Positions 24,254-32,945 of a DNA stretch of 64,000 nt are shown here, one piece after another. How positions within the stretch are numbered: the stretch's first letter is position 1; the number at the start of each line of letters is the position of its first letter. The stretch is from Erwinia sp. SLM-02. GTDB lineage: Bacteria > Pseudomonadota > Gammaproteobacteria > Enterobacterales > Enterobacteriaceae. The notes under the pieces are model-generated. The model saw only the letters and a list, made by a program, of their open reading frames with translations, was not told the origin of the DNA and did not search any database. The stretch is from assembly GCF_037450285.1 (NCBI RefSeq), contig NZ_JAQISN010000001.1, positions 248,001 through 312,000 on the forward strand, given 5' to 3'. The translations under genes were made by a program, and so were the position numbers.

Positions 24254-27200
24254 ATGAGCGAATATAGCAGCGCTTTTGCAGAAATAATAAAGCGTCAGGA
24301 CTGGCAGAATCTGGTTATTACCCATCTGAATCGGTTACCCGCCCATGCGCGGATGAACAGCTGGCGCAGCGAGCGGGAGGCCCGTGATAATCGCGCCTCG
24401 CCTAACCGCCGCTGCCTCAACGGCCAGTGGGAATTTACCCTGTATGATAATCCGGAGCAGGTTCCGGCCCGCTGGCTGGAATATAGCGATGAAGCGGAAA
24501 ATAAAACCCCGGTGCCGTCTAACTGGCAGGTACAGGGCTACGATATTCCCATCTATACCAATGTCACCTATCCCATTAACTCCACGCCGCCGCAGGTTCC
24601 GCAAAATAACCCGACGGGCTGCTATGCCACCACCGTAGAAATAGACGAAAGCTGGCTGGCTGAGGGTGACGTCAATATTATTTTTGACGGCGTGAACTCG
24701 GCGTTTCATTTATGGTGCAACGGCAACTGGGTCGGCTATTCACAGGACAGCCGGCTGCCGGCGGAGTTCTCGCTGAGCCGGTGGGCGAAGCCGGGGAAAA
24801 ACCGCCTCTGCGTGATGGTGATGCGCTGGAGCGTGGGCACCTGGCTGGAAGACCAGGATATGTGGCGAATGAGCGGGATTTTCCGCCCGGTCTGGCTACA
24901 GCACCGGCCCGCCGCGCATCTGGCCGATGTGATTATCAGCCCGTACCTTAACGACGATTTCGATACCGGACATCTGCACATTCAGGCCACGCTGGGCGGG
25001 GAAATTAGCGAACCGGAAGCCTGGGCGATGAAGCTGACGCTCTGGCAGGGCGAACGGATCTGCGTGCAAAAAACCGTCACCTTCGGCACGCAAAAAATTG
25101 ATGCCCGCGGCACGTGGCGCGAGCGGCTGGACACCCGCCTGCGGCTTAACAACCCGCGGCTGTGGAGCGCGGAGCAGCCGCACCTCTATCGGCTGACCGC
25201 CACGCTGCTGGACCCGAACGGTCAGGTCGTGGAGAGCGAAGCGTGGAATACCGGCTTTCGCCGCGTGGAGATTGCTGACGGCCTGCTGAAAATCAACGGT
25301 AAGCCGCTGCTGGTTCGTGGCGTTAACCGCCATGAGCATGACCCGGCGCTGGGGCAGGCGGTGGATGAGGCCGCCATGCTGCAGGACATCCTGCTGCTGA
25401 AGCAGAACAACTTTAACGCCGTGCGCTGCTCGCACTATCCCAACCAGTCCCGCTGGTACGAACTCTGTGATGAATACGGCCTGTACGTGGTGGATGAAGC
25501 GAACATTGAAACCCAGGGGATGATCCCGATGCGGCGTCTGGCGGAGGATTCGGAGTGGCTCCACGCCTTCTCCGCCCGGGTTACGCGGATGGTACACAGC
25601 AACCGCAACCACCCCGCGATTATTATCTGGTCGCTGGGTAACGAATCCGGCATCGGCAGCTCGCACGAGGCGCTCTATCACTGGGTGAAGAAAAACGATC
25701 CGACGCGGCCCGTACAGTACGAAGGCGGCGGCGCGGCAACCTCGTCGACCGATATCGTCTGCCCGATGTATGCCCGGGTTGATGAGGACCAGCCGTTCCC
25801 GGCGGTGCCGAAATGGGCGATCAAAAAATGGATTGGCCTGCCCGGCGAACAGCGGCCGCTGATCCTCTGCGAATACACCCACGGCATGGGCAACAGCCTG
25901 GGCGGCATTGAAAAATACTGGCAGGCCTTCCGCCAGTATCCGCGCCTGCAGGGCGGCTTCCTCTGGGACTGGATGGATCAGGCGCTGATCCGCAAAGATG
26001 ACAACGGCGTGCCGCACTACGCCTACGGCGGCGATTTTGGCGATACGCCGAACGATAAGCAGTTCTGCCTCAACGGGCTGCTGTTCCCGGACCGCACTCC
26101 GCATCCGGCGCTGTATGAAGTGAAGTACCTTCAGCAGTATTTCCACTGCGGCCTGGTGAGCAGCCAGCCGCTGGAAATTGAGGTGGTCAGCGAATATCAG
26201 TTCCGCACAACGGACAACGAAACGCTGTACTGGTCGCTACAAAGCCGGGGCGTGGAGGTGGCGCAGGGGGAAATCGCGCTGGATATCGCCCCGGAAGGCC
26301 GCGTCCGGCTGGCGCTGCCCTGCGATCTCTCCGCCTTCCGTCAGTTACCCGAGCTGAGTTTACTGCTGGAGGTCCGCCAGCCGAACGCCACGCCGTGGAG
26401 CGAGGCGGGGCACGTGGCAGCATGGCAGCAGGTAGCGCTGCCGTCCGACTGGCTGGCGCTGCCGCCGCGGGTGAGCGGTGATGTTCAGCTTAGCGAAGCG
26501 GGCGAGTGCTATTACGTCACCGCCGGCAGCCGCCGCTGGGCGTTTAACCGCGTACAGGGGCAGCTGACGCAGTGCTGGCTGGACGGCGAGCCGCAGCTGC
26601 TGACGCCGTTCCGCGATCAGTTTGTGCGCGCACCGCTGGATAACGACATCGGCACCAGCGAACTGGGCCAGGAACAGCCGGATGCCTGGGCCGTGCGCTG
26701 GCGCCGCGCCGGTCTGTACGACATGGAAAGCGAGTGCGTGAGCTGCTCGGCACAGCAGCTGGATGACAGCGTGCAGATCGTCGCCGATCTGCACTGGTGG
26801 GCTAACGGCAGGCCGGTGATTGCCAGCCGCTGGCACCTGCGCTTCGACGGAGAAGGTCAGCTGCACCTGACGGTGGAGGGCAGCCGTGCCGCCTCGCTGC
26901 CGCCGCTGGCGCGAATTGGCATTACCGCCCAGCTTGCCGACCGCCAGGCCCCGGTATCCTGGCTCGGCAACGGCCCGTGGGAAAACTATCCCGACCGCGC
27001 CGCCTCCGCACGCTACTCGCGCTGGACCCTGCCGCTGGAAGCGATGTCCACGCCGTACATCTTCCCCTGCGAAAACGGCCTGCGTACCCGCACCCGCGAG
27101 CTGAGCTGGGGCGAGTTTCACCTGCGCGGCGAGTTTCATTTCTCCCTGCAGCGCTACGGTACCCGCCAGCTGAAGGAGGTCAGTCACCGGCATTTACTGC

Positions 27201-27355
27201 GCGAGGAACCCGGCGTCTGGGTCAATATCGACGCGCGCCATATGGGGATCGGCGGCGATGACTCCTGGACCACCAACATCGTGCCGGAAGCGGATCAACT
27301 CACGGAAAACCACTGGCGCTACAGCGTCACTATCGCCTTCTCACAACAACAATAA
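24254..27355 (+). CDS. lacZ: Beta-galactosidase, GH2 (LacZ)
   Basis: A 1033-residue cytoplasmic GH2 enzyme that cleaves beta-galactosides; E. coli LacZ is 1024. The acid/base Glu464 is in SLGNESG and the nucleophile Glu540 in ILCEYTHGMGNS. The small-domain, central barrel and C-terminal beta-sandwich regions are all present. GGGA stands 8 bases before the ATG. There is no lacI or lac-type operator before it, only a 69-base gap after dgoD, so it is probably expressed as part of the dgo unit under DgoR. The substrate may be lactose or a galactose-containing sugar acid; sequence does not decide. Confidence 0.93.
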   Translation: MSEYSSAFAEIIKRQDWQNLVITHLNRLPAHARMNSWRSEREARDNRASPNRRCLNGQWEFTLYDNPEQVPARWLEYSDEAENKTPVPSNWQVQGYDIPIYTNVTYPINSTPPQVPQNNPTGCYATTVEIDESWLAEGDVNIIFDGVNSAFHLWCNGNWVGYSQDSRLPAEFSLSRWAKPGKNRLCVMVMRWSVGTWLEDQDMWRMSGIFRPVWLQHRPAAHLADVIISPYLNDDFDTGHLHIQATLGGEISEPEAWAMKLTLWQGERICVQKTVTFGTQKIDARGTWRERLDTRLRLNNPRLWSAEQPHLYRLTATLLDPNGQVVESEAWNTGFRRVEIADGLLKINGKPLLVRGVNRHEHDPALGQAVDEAAMLQDILLLKQNNFNAVRCSHYPNQSRWYELCDEYGLYVVDEANIETQGMIPMRRLAEDSEWLHAFSARVTRMVHSNRNHPAIIIWSLGNESGIGSSHEALYHWVKKNDPTRPVQYEGGGAATSSTDIVCPMYARVDEDQPFPAVPKWAIKKWIGLPGEQRPLILCEYTHGMGNSLGGIEKYWQAFRQYPRLQGGFLWDWMDQALIRKDDNGVPHYAYGGDFGDTPNDKQFCLNGLLFPDRTPHPALYEVKYLQQYFHCGLVSSQPLEIEVVSEYQFRTTDNETLYWSLQSRGVEVAQGEIALDIAPEGRVRLALPCDLSAFRQLPELSLLLEVRQPNATPWSEAGHVAAWQQVALPSDWLALPPRVSGDVQLSEAGECYYVTAGSRRWAFNRVQGQLTQCWLDGEPQLLTPFRDQFVRAPLDNDIGTSELGQEQPDAWAVRWRRAGLYDMESECVSCSAQQLDDSVQIVADLHWWANGRPVIASRWHLRFDGEGQLHLTVEGSRAASLPPLARIGITAQLADRQAPVSWLGNGPWENYPDRAASARYSRWTLPLEAMSTPYIFPCENGLRTRTRELSWGEFHLRGEFHFSLQRYGTRQLKEVSHRHLLREEPGVWVNIDARHMGIGGDDSWTTNIVPEADQLTENHWRYSVTIAFSQQQ

Positions 27356-27379
27356 TGATCCGATCGTAAAGGTGAACCT

Positions 27380-28666
27380 ATGAACATCGGTACTCTGAAC
27401 CCCGCTGAGAAAAAGAACTTTATTTCGTTTTTCCTCTTCTTTTTCTTTTACTACTTTATTATGTCCGCCTACTTTCCGTTCTTTCCGGTCTGGCTGGCGG
27501 ACGTCAATCATCTGACCAAAACCGAAACCGGCATCGTGTTCTCCTGCGTGGCGTTTTTCGGCATTCTGTTCCAGTTTCTCTTCGGCTACATCACCGACAG
27601 GCTGGGTCTGCGCAAGCACCTGCTGTGGGTGATTGTCGCCGGTCTGGTCTGCTTTGCGCCGTTTTTCCTGCTGGTGTTTAAACCGCTGCTGGCGGAGAGC
27701 ATTTATCTCGGCGGCGTGGTGGGCGGGATCTATCTGGGGTTCGTTTTTTCCGGCGGGTCCGGCGCGGTGGATGCCTATATTGAAAAGGTCAGCCGCGCCA
27801 ATAACTTCGAATACGGTAAGGTGCGCACCTCCGGCTGCATTGGCTGGGCGGTGTGCGCCTCGCTGACCGGCATGCTGATGGGGGTTAACCCGGACATCAT
27901 CTTCTGGATCTCCTCCGGCTTTGCGCTGATCCTGGCGGTGCTGCTGGTCATTACCCGCCCCGAGCCGGAATCGAAAGAGAAAATTATCGAGGTCATCGGT
28001 AAAAAAGGGGATATCTCCATTCCGGTTGCTCTCAGCCTGTTTAAGCTGCCGAGCTTCTGGGCCTTTTTAATCTACGTGCTGGGCGTGGCCAGTATCTATG
28101 ACGTCTTCGACCAGCAGTTCGCTAACTTCTTTAAAAGCTTCTTTGCCGATCCGCAGCGGGGCAACCAGGTGTTCGGTTTTGTCACCACCGGCGGCGAACT
28201 GCTGAACGCCTGCATTATGTTTATCGCGCCGTTTGTAGTGTGGAAGGTGGGGGCGAAAAAGGTGCTGCTGCTGGCCGGGGCGATAATGACGGTCCGCATC
28301 CTCGGATCCTCCATCGCCACCACGCCGGTCGAAGTGGTGCTGCTGAAAACCCTGCATATGTTCGAGATGCCGTTCCTGTACATCGGCACCTTTAAATACA
28401 TCAACAAGGTCTTCGATCCGCGCCTGTCGGCCACCATCTATCTGGTCGGCTTCAACGTGGCAAAACACGTGTCGGCGATTTTTCTCTCCTCTTACGTCGG
28501 CCAGATGTACGACACGATGGGCTTCCATAAGGCCTACCTGTTCCTCGGCTGCATCACCCTGTGCTTTACCGTGCTCTCCTTCTTCCTGCTGCAGGGCACC
28601 CCGCCGGAAGCGAAAACGGCAAAAGCGGAGCCGGACACCCGCGATCCGCAGCATTCTTCGCCTTAA
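27380..28666 (+). CDS. lacY: Lactose permease-type galactoside:proton symporter (LacY)
   Basis: A 428-residue inner-membrane symporter of the oligosaccharide:H+ MFS branch, 12 helices. Residues essential in E. coli LacY are present: the Arg of TVRILGSS, Lys, His326 and Glu329 in LKTLHMFE. The sugar-binding Glu126 of LacY is replaced by Asp (GAVDAYIEK), and Arg142 by Lys, both conservative. AAAGGTG precedes the ATG. It is the last gene of the dgoRKAD-lacZY unit, and a strong terminator follows. It may be the only permease for the whole operon. Confidence 0.92.
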   Translation: MNIGTLNPAEKKNFISFFLFFFFYYFIMSAYFPFFPVWLADVNHLTKTETGIVFSCVAFFGILFQFLFGYITDRLGLRKHLLWVIVAGLVCFAPFFLLVFKPLLAESIYLGGVVGGIYLGFVFSGGSGAVDAYIEKVSRANNFEYGKVRTSGCIGWAVCASLTGMLMGVNPDIIFWISSGFALILAVLLVITRPEPESKEKIIEVIGKKGDISIPVALSLFKLPSFWAFLIYVLGVASIYDVFDQQFANFFKSFFADPQRGNQVFGFVTTGGELLNACIMFIAPFVVWKVGAKKVLLLAGAIMTVRILGSSIATTPVEVVLLKTLHMFEMPFLYIGTFKYINKVFDPRLSATIYLVGFNVAKHVSAIFLSSYVGQMYDTMGFHKAYLFLGCITLCFTVLSFFLLQGTPPEAKTAKAEPDTRDPQHSSP

Positions 28667-28679
28667 CGCGGGTAAAAAA

Positions 28680-28714
28680 AATAACACCGGGGGCATTCTG
28701 CCGCCGGTGTTATT
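28680..28714. terminator. Bidirectional terminator between lacY and clcA
   Basis: AATAACACCGG and CCGGTGTTATT form an 11-base stem, with eight A residues on the left side. It ends lacY on the plus strand and, with the A run read as T, clcA on the minus strand. Confidence 0.8.
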
Positions 28715-28761
28715 AATCCTGTCGATGCAACATGACGACAGATCCAATGCTGAACCGGGCG

Positions 28762-30156
28762 TTACTTTACGTCCGCTGACTGCTCGCTCTGCCGGGCCAG
28801 CGTCCGCGCCAGGATTGAGGAATAAAGCGGTTTTCCGCCGAGGAACTGTGCCATCAGCGTGGCGCCGAGGCAGGTGATAATCATCGGCAGAATCAGCTGG
28901 TAGTTGTCGGTCATCTCCAGCACTAACACTATCCCGGTCAGCGGTGCACGGACCGACGCGGCGAACAGCGCGCCCATACCGGCGATGGCAAAGGTGGCGG
29001 GCTGTAGCGCATACAGAGGAAACAGCTGCGACATGGCCATGCCAAACGCGGTGCCCAGCACCGTTCCCAGCGCCAGCATCGGGGCGAAAATCCCGCCGGG
29101 CGCGCCGGAAGCAAAGCACAGCAGGGTGGTCAGCAGGCGCAGAATAAAGATCAACAGCAGCATCTGTAGCGAAAACGCGCCGGAGGCGACTTCTGGGATC
29201 AGCAGATTGCCGCCGCCCACGATCGCCGGGAACAGTAGCGTCATCACGCCGCAGCCGCCGCCGAGAACGGCTCCCACCAGCACCACGCGCCAGACCCGAC
29301 GTTGATAAACCCGCGCCCAGGCGTCCTGCATGATGAAAATCAGCTTATTGAACAACACGCCGACCGCACCAAACAGCACCCCGAGCAGCAGATAAAGCCA
29401 CAGCGTGTTCACCGGCGCATCCGCCAGCCTGCCGACATTAATCAGCGCCTGCTGGCCGTTAAACAGCTGAAAAACGACGCTGGCCATAATCACGCCGATA
29501 AACACCGCTTTAATCGAGATCAGGTTATAGCGGAACTGGGGACGCATCTCCTCCAGGATAAACAGAATACCGGCCAGCGGCGCATTGAAGGCGGCGGACA
29601 ACCCGGCGGCGGCACCGGTGGCTAACAGCGAGTGCCGCGCCTCGTCGCTCCTCAGCCGGAACAGGTCAAACACCATGCGGCCCAGATTGCCGCCGAGCTG
29701 CACGGTTGGCCCCTCACGACCCAGCACCATCCCGGCACCCAGGGTGCCCAGACCGCCGAAAAACTTCACCGGGATAACCCGCCACCAGCGAACCGGGCGC
29801 AGCTCATCCAGCGCGCCTTCAATTTCCGGAATGCCCGACCCGCCCGCCTCCGGCGCAAACCGCCGGACCAGCCAGTACCCCAGCGCCGCCAGCGCTGCCG
29901 AAACGACAAAGGCACAGAGGTAAAGCGGCCAGCCCGGCAGCGTTTCGGCGGTCAGGCTGACGGCGCGCCAGTGCTGAATCGCCTCCACCATTTTGGCAAA
30001 AATCACCCCGACCAGGCCCGCCAGCGTGCCGACCACGGCGGCGCAGATCAGCACCGCGACCGGCGTTTTATCCCGATTAAGTAATGCCCGAAACATCCGG
30101 TAGCGGGCAGGAAGCGATTGCGGCACGTTGACAGCGGCTGGGGATTCCTGGTTCAT
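28762..30156 (-). CDS. clcA: H+/Cl- exchange transporter ClcA
   Basis: A 464-residue inner-membrane antiporter that swaps two chloride ions for one proton, used in extreme acid resistance. The selectivity motifs are GSGIPE at 107-112, GREGP with the gating Glu148, and a GAPGGIFAP segment near 355. E. coli ClcA has the same Glu position. It is a single gene facing lacY; its promoter lies in 30157-30233 between it and the rpiB stop. Upstream linkage to oxalate genes with acid tolerance is not implied, since they are 20 kb apart. Confidence 0.93.
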   Translation of the reverse strand: MNQESPAAVNVPQSLPARYRMFRALLNRDKTPVAVLICAAVVGTLAGLVGVIFAKMVEAIQHWRAVSLTAETLPGWPLYLCAFVVSAALAALGYWLVRRFAPEAGGSGIPEIEGALDELRPVRWWRVIPVKFFGGLGTLGAGMVLGREGPTVQLGGNLGRMVFDLFRLRSDEARHSLLATGAAAGLSAAFNAPLAGILFILEEMRPQFRYNLISIKAVFIGVIMASVVFQLFNGQQALINVGRLADAPVNTLWLYLLLGVLFGAVGVLFNKLIFIMQDAWARVYQRRVWRVVLVGAVLGGGCGVMTLLFPAIVGGGNLLIPEVASGAFSLQMLLLIFILRLLTTLLCFASGAPGGIFAPMLALGTVLGTAFGMAMSQLFPLYALQPATFAIAGMGALFAASVRAPLTGIVLVLEMTDNYQLILPMIITCLGATLMAQFLGGKPLYSSILARTLARQSEQSADVK

Positions 30157-30233
30157 GATTTCCGAAGCGTTGCGGGAAGATGCCCGGAAGTCTAGACCGA
30201 CTGACCACGTGATTCAAAGGTTACTCCCCGAAC

Positions 30234-30683
30234 TTAATCAATCTGCTGCTCCAGCGCGGCAATCGCCTCTACCCGCATCTGGTGGCGGCCGCCTTCAAAT
30301 TCCGCATCCAGCCAGGCGTCGACAATCATTTTTGCCAGCTCCCCGCCGACCACCCGCGAACCGAACGCCAGCACGTTGGTATTGTTATGCTGGCGGGACA
30401 GACGCGCGGAGTAGGGTTCGCTGCACACCACCGCCCGGATGCCGGGAAACTTGTTGGCGGCGATCGAAATCCCCACGCCGGTTCCGCATATCAGCAGCCC
30501 GCCCTCCGCCTCGCCCCCGATAACCGCCTGCGCGACGCTCCGGGCAAAGTGGGGATAGTCGGTACGCTCCGTGCTCCAGGTGCCTTTGTCGATCGCCTCC
30601 ACGCCCCGGTTGCGAAGATGGGCGAGGATCTCCTCTTTGAGGATAAAGCCAACGTGATCGCAGCCAAATGCTATTTTTTTCAC
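30234..30683 (-). CDS. rpiB: Ribose-5-phosphate/allose-6-phosphate isomerase RpiB
   Basis: A 149-residue cytoplasmic isomerase of the LacAB/RpiB family. It interconverts ribose-5-P and ribulose-5-P and also allose-6-P and allulose-6-P. The catalytic Cys66 is in LLICGTGVG and the phosphate loop includes ASRQH-like SRQHNNTN. A GTG at 30683 is the start: AAGGA stands 7 bases before it and it gives exactly the E. coli length, whereas the upstream ATG adds nine unrelated residues. It is divergent from alsR; in E. coli the same pair flanks the als operon. Allose use would need this enzyme. Confidence 0.95.
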   Translation of the reverse strand: MKKIAFGCDHVGFILKEEILAHLRNRGVEAIDKGTWSTERTDYPHFARSVAQAVIGGEAEGGLLICGTGVGISIAANKFPGIRAVVCSEPYSARLSRQHNNTNVLAFGSRVVGGELAKMIVDAWLDAEFEGGRHQMRVEAIAALEQQID

Positions 30684-30703
30684 AGGATCGTCCTTTTCAG
30701 TAA

Positions 30704-30820
30704 ACTTCACGGATTAATGGTTTTCGTGATTAACTGCGGATTAAAGCGCAAAAATTCAGCAATAAAATCCCGACCTGGCTCTGTTCTACACCGGTGATTC
30801 CCCCATTTCAACCGTGAAGT
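30704..30820. promoter_or_regulatory. Outer pair of inverted nonamers in the rpiB-alsR region
   Basis: ACTTCACGG at 30704-30712 and CCGTGAAGT at 30812-30820 form a widely spaced inverted pair. The left copy lies just upstream of the rpiB start. They share the ACTTCAC core with the inner pair, so they are candidate AlsR sites. Confidence 0.5.
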
Positions 30821-30915
30821 AGTGAGCTGATGGCGTAAGTTTTTCGAGTAATAATAAGGGGGTGTGAGATAAGTTGTTGAAATTAACTGGTTAGCTGAAA
30901 TGAGGCGAACGCGTT

Positions 30916-30961
30916 ACTTCACAAAAATTAAAACTTTATGAATTTAAAATTATTGTGAAGT
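30916..30961. promoter_or_regulatory. Inner pair of inverted nonamers before alsR
   Basis: ACTTCACAA at 30916-30924 and TTGTGAAGT at 30953-30961 are inverted, 37 bases apart centre to centre. They flank an AT-rich stretch that should hold the alsR promoter, about 70 bases before its start codon. Binding by AlsR, a SIS-domain repressor, is inferred. Confidence 0.5.
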
Positions 30962-31031
30962 TGATAGCATATTTCACGCCGCGAGTGTGGTGTTATAGTG
31001 TCGTCATCATTCATCAGAACAGAAGAGCGCG

Positions 31032-31922
31032 ATGAGCCATTCTGAATTTGAAAAAGAGCTTCCCCAGGGGATTGGCCTTGCCCCCTGGCTGCGCATGAAG
31101 CAGGAAGGCATGACCGACAATGAAAGCCGCATCGTTGACTGGCTGCTGAAGCCGGGCAACCTGAGCGATGCGCCGGCGATTAAGGACGTGGCGGAGGCGC
31201 TGACGGTGTCGGAGGCGATGATCGTCAAAGTGGCGAAGCTGCTGGGCTTCAGCGGTTTTCGCAACCTCCGCGCGGCGCTGATTGACTATTTTTCGCAGTC
31301 GGAGCAGGTGCTTCCCGCCGAGCTGGCGTTTGATGAAGCGCCGCAGGATGTGGTCAACAAGGTGTTTAACATTACCCTGCGCACCATTATGGAAGGGCAG
31401 TCGATTGTTAACGTGGATGAAATCCACCGCGCGGCGCGCTTTTTCTATCAGGCGAAACAGCGCGATCTGTACGGCGTCGGCGGGTCGAACGCCATCTGCG
31501 CCGATATCCAGCACAAGTTTTTACGCATCGGCGTGCGCTGCCAGGCCTATCAGGACGCGCACATCATGATGATGTCCGCCTCGCTGCTGAAAGAGGGCGA
31601 CGTGGTGCTGGTGGTTTCCCACTCCGGTCGCACCAACGATCTGAAATCTGCCGTAGAGCTGGCGAAAAAGAACGGGGCGAAAATCATCTGTATCACCCAC
31701 AGCTATCATTCTCCCATCGCCAGGCTTGCAGATTATATTATTTGTTCCCCCGCGCCGGAAACGCCGCTATTAGGGCGCAACGCCTCCGCGCGAATATTAC
31801 AGCTTACTTTACTGGACGCGTTATTTGTTTCCGTAGCGCAGCAGAATATTGAACAGGCCACACTGAATATGCAAAAAACCGGCGCAATAGTGGATTTCTT
31901 TTCCCCCGGCGCGCTGAAGTAA
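31032..31922 (+). CDS. alsR: RpiR-family repressor of the allose operon (AlsR)
   Basis: A 296-residue regulator: an HTH_6 domain in residues 1-85 (VSEAMIVKVAKLLGFSGF) and a SIS sugar-phosphate domain from about 125 (GVGGSNAICADIQHKFLR and VVSHSGRTNDL). It matches E. coli AlsR/RpiR along its length. It is known to repress rpiB and the als genes, with allose or allose-6-P releasing it. It is divergent from rpiB and 61 bases before alsB. Confidence 0.94.
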   Translation: MSHSEFEKELPQGIGLAPWLRMKQEGMTDNESRIVDWLLKPGNLSDAPAIKDVAEALTVSEAMIVKVAKLLGFSGFRNLRAALIDYFSQSEQVLPAELAFDEAPQDVVNKVFNITLRTIMEGQSIVNVDEIHRAARFFYQAKQRDLYGVGGSNAICADIQHKFLRIGVRCQAYQDAHIMMMSASLLKEGDVVLVVSHSGRTNDLKSAVELAKKNGAKIICITHSYHSPIARLADYIICSPAPETPLLGRNASARILQLTLLDALFVSVAQQNIEQATLNMQKTGAIVDFFSPGALK

Positions 31923-31931
31923 TGAAATAAG

Positions 31932-31952
31932 CCCGTCCCGCAACGGGACGGG
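31932..31952 (+). other. Intercistronic hairpin between alsR and alsB
   Basis: CCCGTCCCG and CGGGACGGG make a nine-base GC-only stem around a CAA loop. No T run follows. It probably slows or partly stops transcription, or protects the alsR mRNA, and separates regulator and transport gene expression. Confidence 0.6.
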
Positions 31953-31983
31953 TAACCCGTACCACTACAATGAGACTCTTTTC

Positions 31984-32919
31984 ATGAATAAATATCTGAA
32001 ATTGTTCAGCGGCTGCGCTATGGGCTTAATGTTATCCGCCAACGTCTTTGCCGCCGCGGACTATGCGGTCATATTAAAAACCTTATCCAATCCGTTCTGG
32101 GTGGATATGAAAAAGGGCATTGAGGAGGAAGCAAAAACGCTGGGCGTCAGCGTGGATATTTTCGCATCGGCCTCGGAAGGCGATTTTCAGTCGCAGCTCC
32201 AGCTGTTTGAAGATCTCAGTAATAAAAAATATAAGGGCATTGCCTTTGCGCCGCTCTCCTCGGTGAATCTGGTGATGCCCGTGGCCCGCGCCTGGCAGAA
32301 AGGGATTTATCTGGTGAACATCGACGAAAAGATCGATATGGATAACCTGAAGAAGGCGGGCGGCAACGTGGAAGCCTTTGTCACCACCGATAATACCGCA
32401 GTGGGGGCCAAAGGGGCGGCGTTTATTATTGAGAAGCTCGGTGCGGCAGGCGGTGAGGTGGCGATAATCGAAGGCAAAGCGGGGAATGCGTCAGGCGAGT
32501 CGCGCCGCAGCGGGGCCACAGACGCGTTTAAACAGGCCGCGCAGATCAAGCTGGTTGCCAGCCAGCCCGCCGACTGGGACCGTATTAAGGCGCTGGATGT
32601 GGCGACCAACGTACTGCAGCGTAACCCCAACCTGAAGGCCTTCTACTGCGCTAACGATACCATGGCGATGGGCGTGGCCCAGGCGGTGGCGAACGCGGGA
32701 AAAACCGGCAAGGTACTGGTGGTGGGCACCGACGGCATCCCGGAAGCGCGCAAAATGGTGGAGGCCGGGCTGATGACGGCAACCGTGGCGCAGAACCCGG
32801 CGGATATTGGCGCAACCGGACTGAAGCTGATGGTAAACGCCGCCAAATCCGGCAAGGTGATTGCGCTGGATAAAACCCCGGAATTTACGCTGGTGGATTC
32901 CATCCTGGTCACGAAATAA
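31984..32919 (+). CDS. alsB: D-allose-binding periplasmic protein
   Basis: A 311-residue periplasmic sugar-binding protein, same length as E. coli AlsB. A signal peptide of about 23 residues (MNKYLK, hydrophobic core, ANVFAAADY) is present. The mature part has the ribose-binding fold with TLSNPFWVDMKKG and TDNTAVG segments. It captures D-allose for the AlsAC ABC transporter. It is followed by alsA after 26 bases. Confidence 0.95.
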   Translation: MNKYLKLFSGCAMGLMLSANVFAAADYAVILKTLSNPFWVDMKKGIEEEAKTLGVSVDIFASASEGDFQSQLQLFEDLSNKKYKGIAFAPLSSVNLVMPVARAWQKGIYLVNIDEKIDMDNLKKAGGNVEAFVTTDNTAVGAKGAAFIIEKLGAAGGEVAIIEGKAGNASGESRRSGATDAFKQAAQIKLVASQPADWDRIKALDVATNVLQRNPNLKAFYCANDTMAMGVAQAVANAGKTGKVLVVGTDGIPEARKMVEAGLMTATVAQNPADIGATGLKLMVNAAKSGKVIALDKTPEFTLVDSILVTK

Positions 32920-32945
32920 CCGCTAGTTAATAAAAGGTCAGTGCG

